Part shown: one piece after another, positions 5,400-5,858 of the stretch
Numbering within the stretch: the first letter of the stretch is position 1
Layout: each line of letters begins with the position of its first letter
Assembly (NCBI GenBank): GCA_937925605.1
Contig: CALALV010000141.1
Coordinates: 1 to 5,858, forward strand
DNA: 5,858 nt
Reading direction: 5' to 3'
Origin: an uncultured Woeseia sp.
GTDB taxonomy: Bacteria > Pseudomonadota > Gammaproteobacteria > Steroidobacterales > Woeseiaceae
Position numbers and translations under genes: made by a program
The notes under the pieces: model-generated
Database searches by the model: none
Seen by the model: only the letters and a program-made list of their open reading frames with translations
What the model was told of the DNA's origin: nothing

Positions 5400-5858
5400 A
5401 TGGGCGACTTCCTGAGCGAGATGGCGGAGGCGAGCAGGGCACGCGCGGCGACGGCGCGCCGTCGCTACCGCGACGACGAGCTCGACCTGCCGCTGCCGGC
5501 GCTGAAGCTCGGCGACTTCGACGTCATCGCGGAACTGAAGCGCCGCTCGCCGTCGGCCGGCGCGCTCGCAGACGACGGGCTCGACCTCGTCGCACAGGCG
5601 CGCCGCTATGCCGACGGCGGTGCCGCGGCCGTCTCGGTGCTGACCGAGCCGAGCCGCTTCGGCGGCGCGCTCGAACACCTGCGCGAGCTTGCCGCGGTGC
5701 TGGCGGGTGTCGGCATCCCGGCGATGCGCAAGGACTTCCTGGTCGAACGCGCGCAGTTGCTCGAGGCGCGCGCAGCCGGCGCCGGCGGCGCGCTGCTGAT
5801 CGCCGCGATGCTCGACGACGAAACGCTGCGCGACATGCTCGACTGCGCGCTCGAACAC
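5400..5858 (+). CDS. trpC: indole-3-glycerol-phosphate synthase (3' part outside the window)
   Basis: The first 153 codons are present; family members are usually about 250-270 residues. The product closes the indole ring of carboxyphenylamino-deoxyribulose phosphate to give indole-3-glycerol phosphate. Seen here are IAELKRRSPSAG (43-54), which holds E45, catalytic K47 and S50; SVLTEPSRFGGALEHL (79-94); MRKDFL (109-114), with the second catalytic lysine K111; and AGAGGALLIAAML (127-139), a TIM-barrel strand. The later catalytic glutamate lies beyond the edge. ATG 5400 follows the trpD stop by 4 bases. No good Shine-Dalgarno sequence is visible, so it probably depends on ribosomes finishing trpD. 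ATG 5421 is a possible but less likely start. It is not fused to trpD; a downstream trpF fusion cannot be judged. Confidence 0.95.
   Translation, partial: MGDFLSEMAEASRARAATARRRYRDDELDLPLPALKLGDFDVIAELKRRSPSAGALADDGLDLVAQARRYADGGAAAVSVLTEPSRFGGALEHLRELAAVLAGVGIPAMRKDFLVERAQLLEARAAGAGGALLIAAMLDDETLRDMLDCALEH

Overview
The window is about 5.9 kb of very GC-rich DNA with strongly G/C-biased third codon positions. Every gene I can support lies on the + strand. The core is the 5' part of a tryptophan biosynthesis operon, trpL-trpE-trpG-trpD-trpC, with a ribosome-mediated transcription attenuator in front of trpE. A Trp-codon leader peptide, a tightly overlapped trpE-G-D-C order and high GC suggest a member of the Pseudomonadota, perhaps a gammaproteobacterium. 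This is inference from layout; there is no rRNA or other marker to fix the taxon.

Layout. Positions 3-281 hold the 3' end of an unrecognised gene. A 94-base gap (282-375) has a weak promoter candidate and a small hairpin. Positions 376-2211 encode an SLC13/DASS-type anion permease with two cytosolic RCK_C (TrkA_C) domains, most likely starting at TTG. The 201-base gap 2212-2412 is almost entirely trp control DNA: a promoter, a 21-residue leader peptide with three Trp codons, alternative RNA pairings, and a 14-bp intrinsic terminator with a T tract. Then come trpE (2413-3798), trpG (3795-4376), trpD (4373-5395) and the first 153 codons of trpC (5400 to the window edge).

How the genes work together. 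TrpE and TrpG form anthranilate synthase, TrpD adds the phosphoribosyl group, and TrpC closes the indole ring to give indole-3-glycerol phosphate. trpE/trpG and trpG/trpD share 4-base GTGA and ATGA overlaps, and trpD/trpC are 4 bases apart, so translation is probably coupled. TrpE keeps the LLES motif used for feedback inhibition by tryptophan. The pathway therefore appears controlled twice, by attenuation of transcription and by allosteric inhibition of the enzyme.

The point most worth a second look is the leader. The best promoter match places the transcription start at or within a base or two of the trpL ATG, and there is no Shine-Dalgarno sequence. This implies a leaderless leader-peptide mRNA. 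I found no mobile element, CRISPR array, tRNA or rRNA, and no sign of a wholly new system. Apart from the permease and the truncated first gene, this is a conserved biosynthetic region with an interesting regulatory segment.
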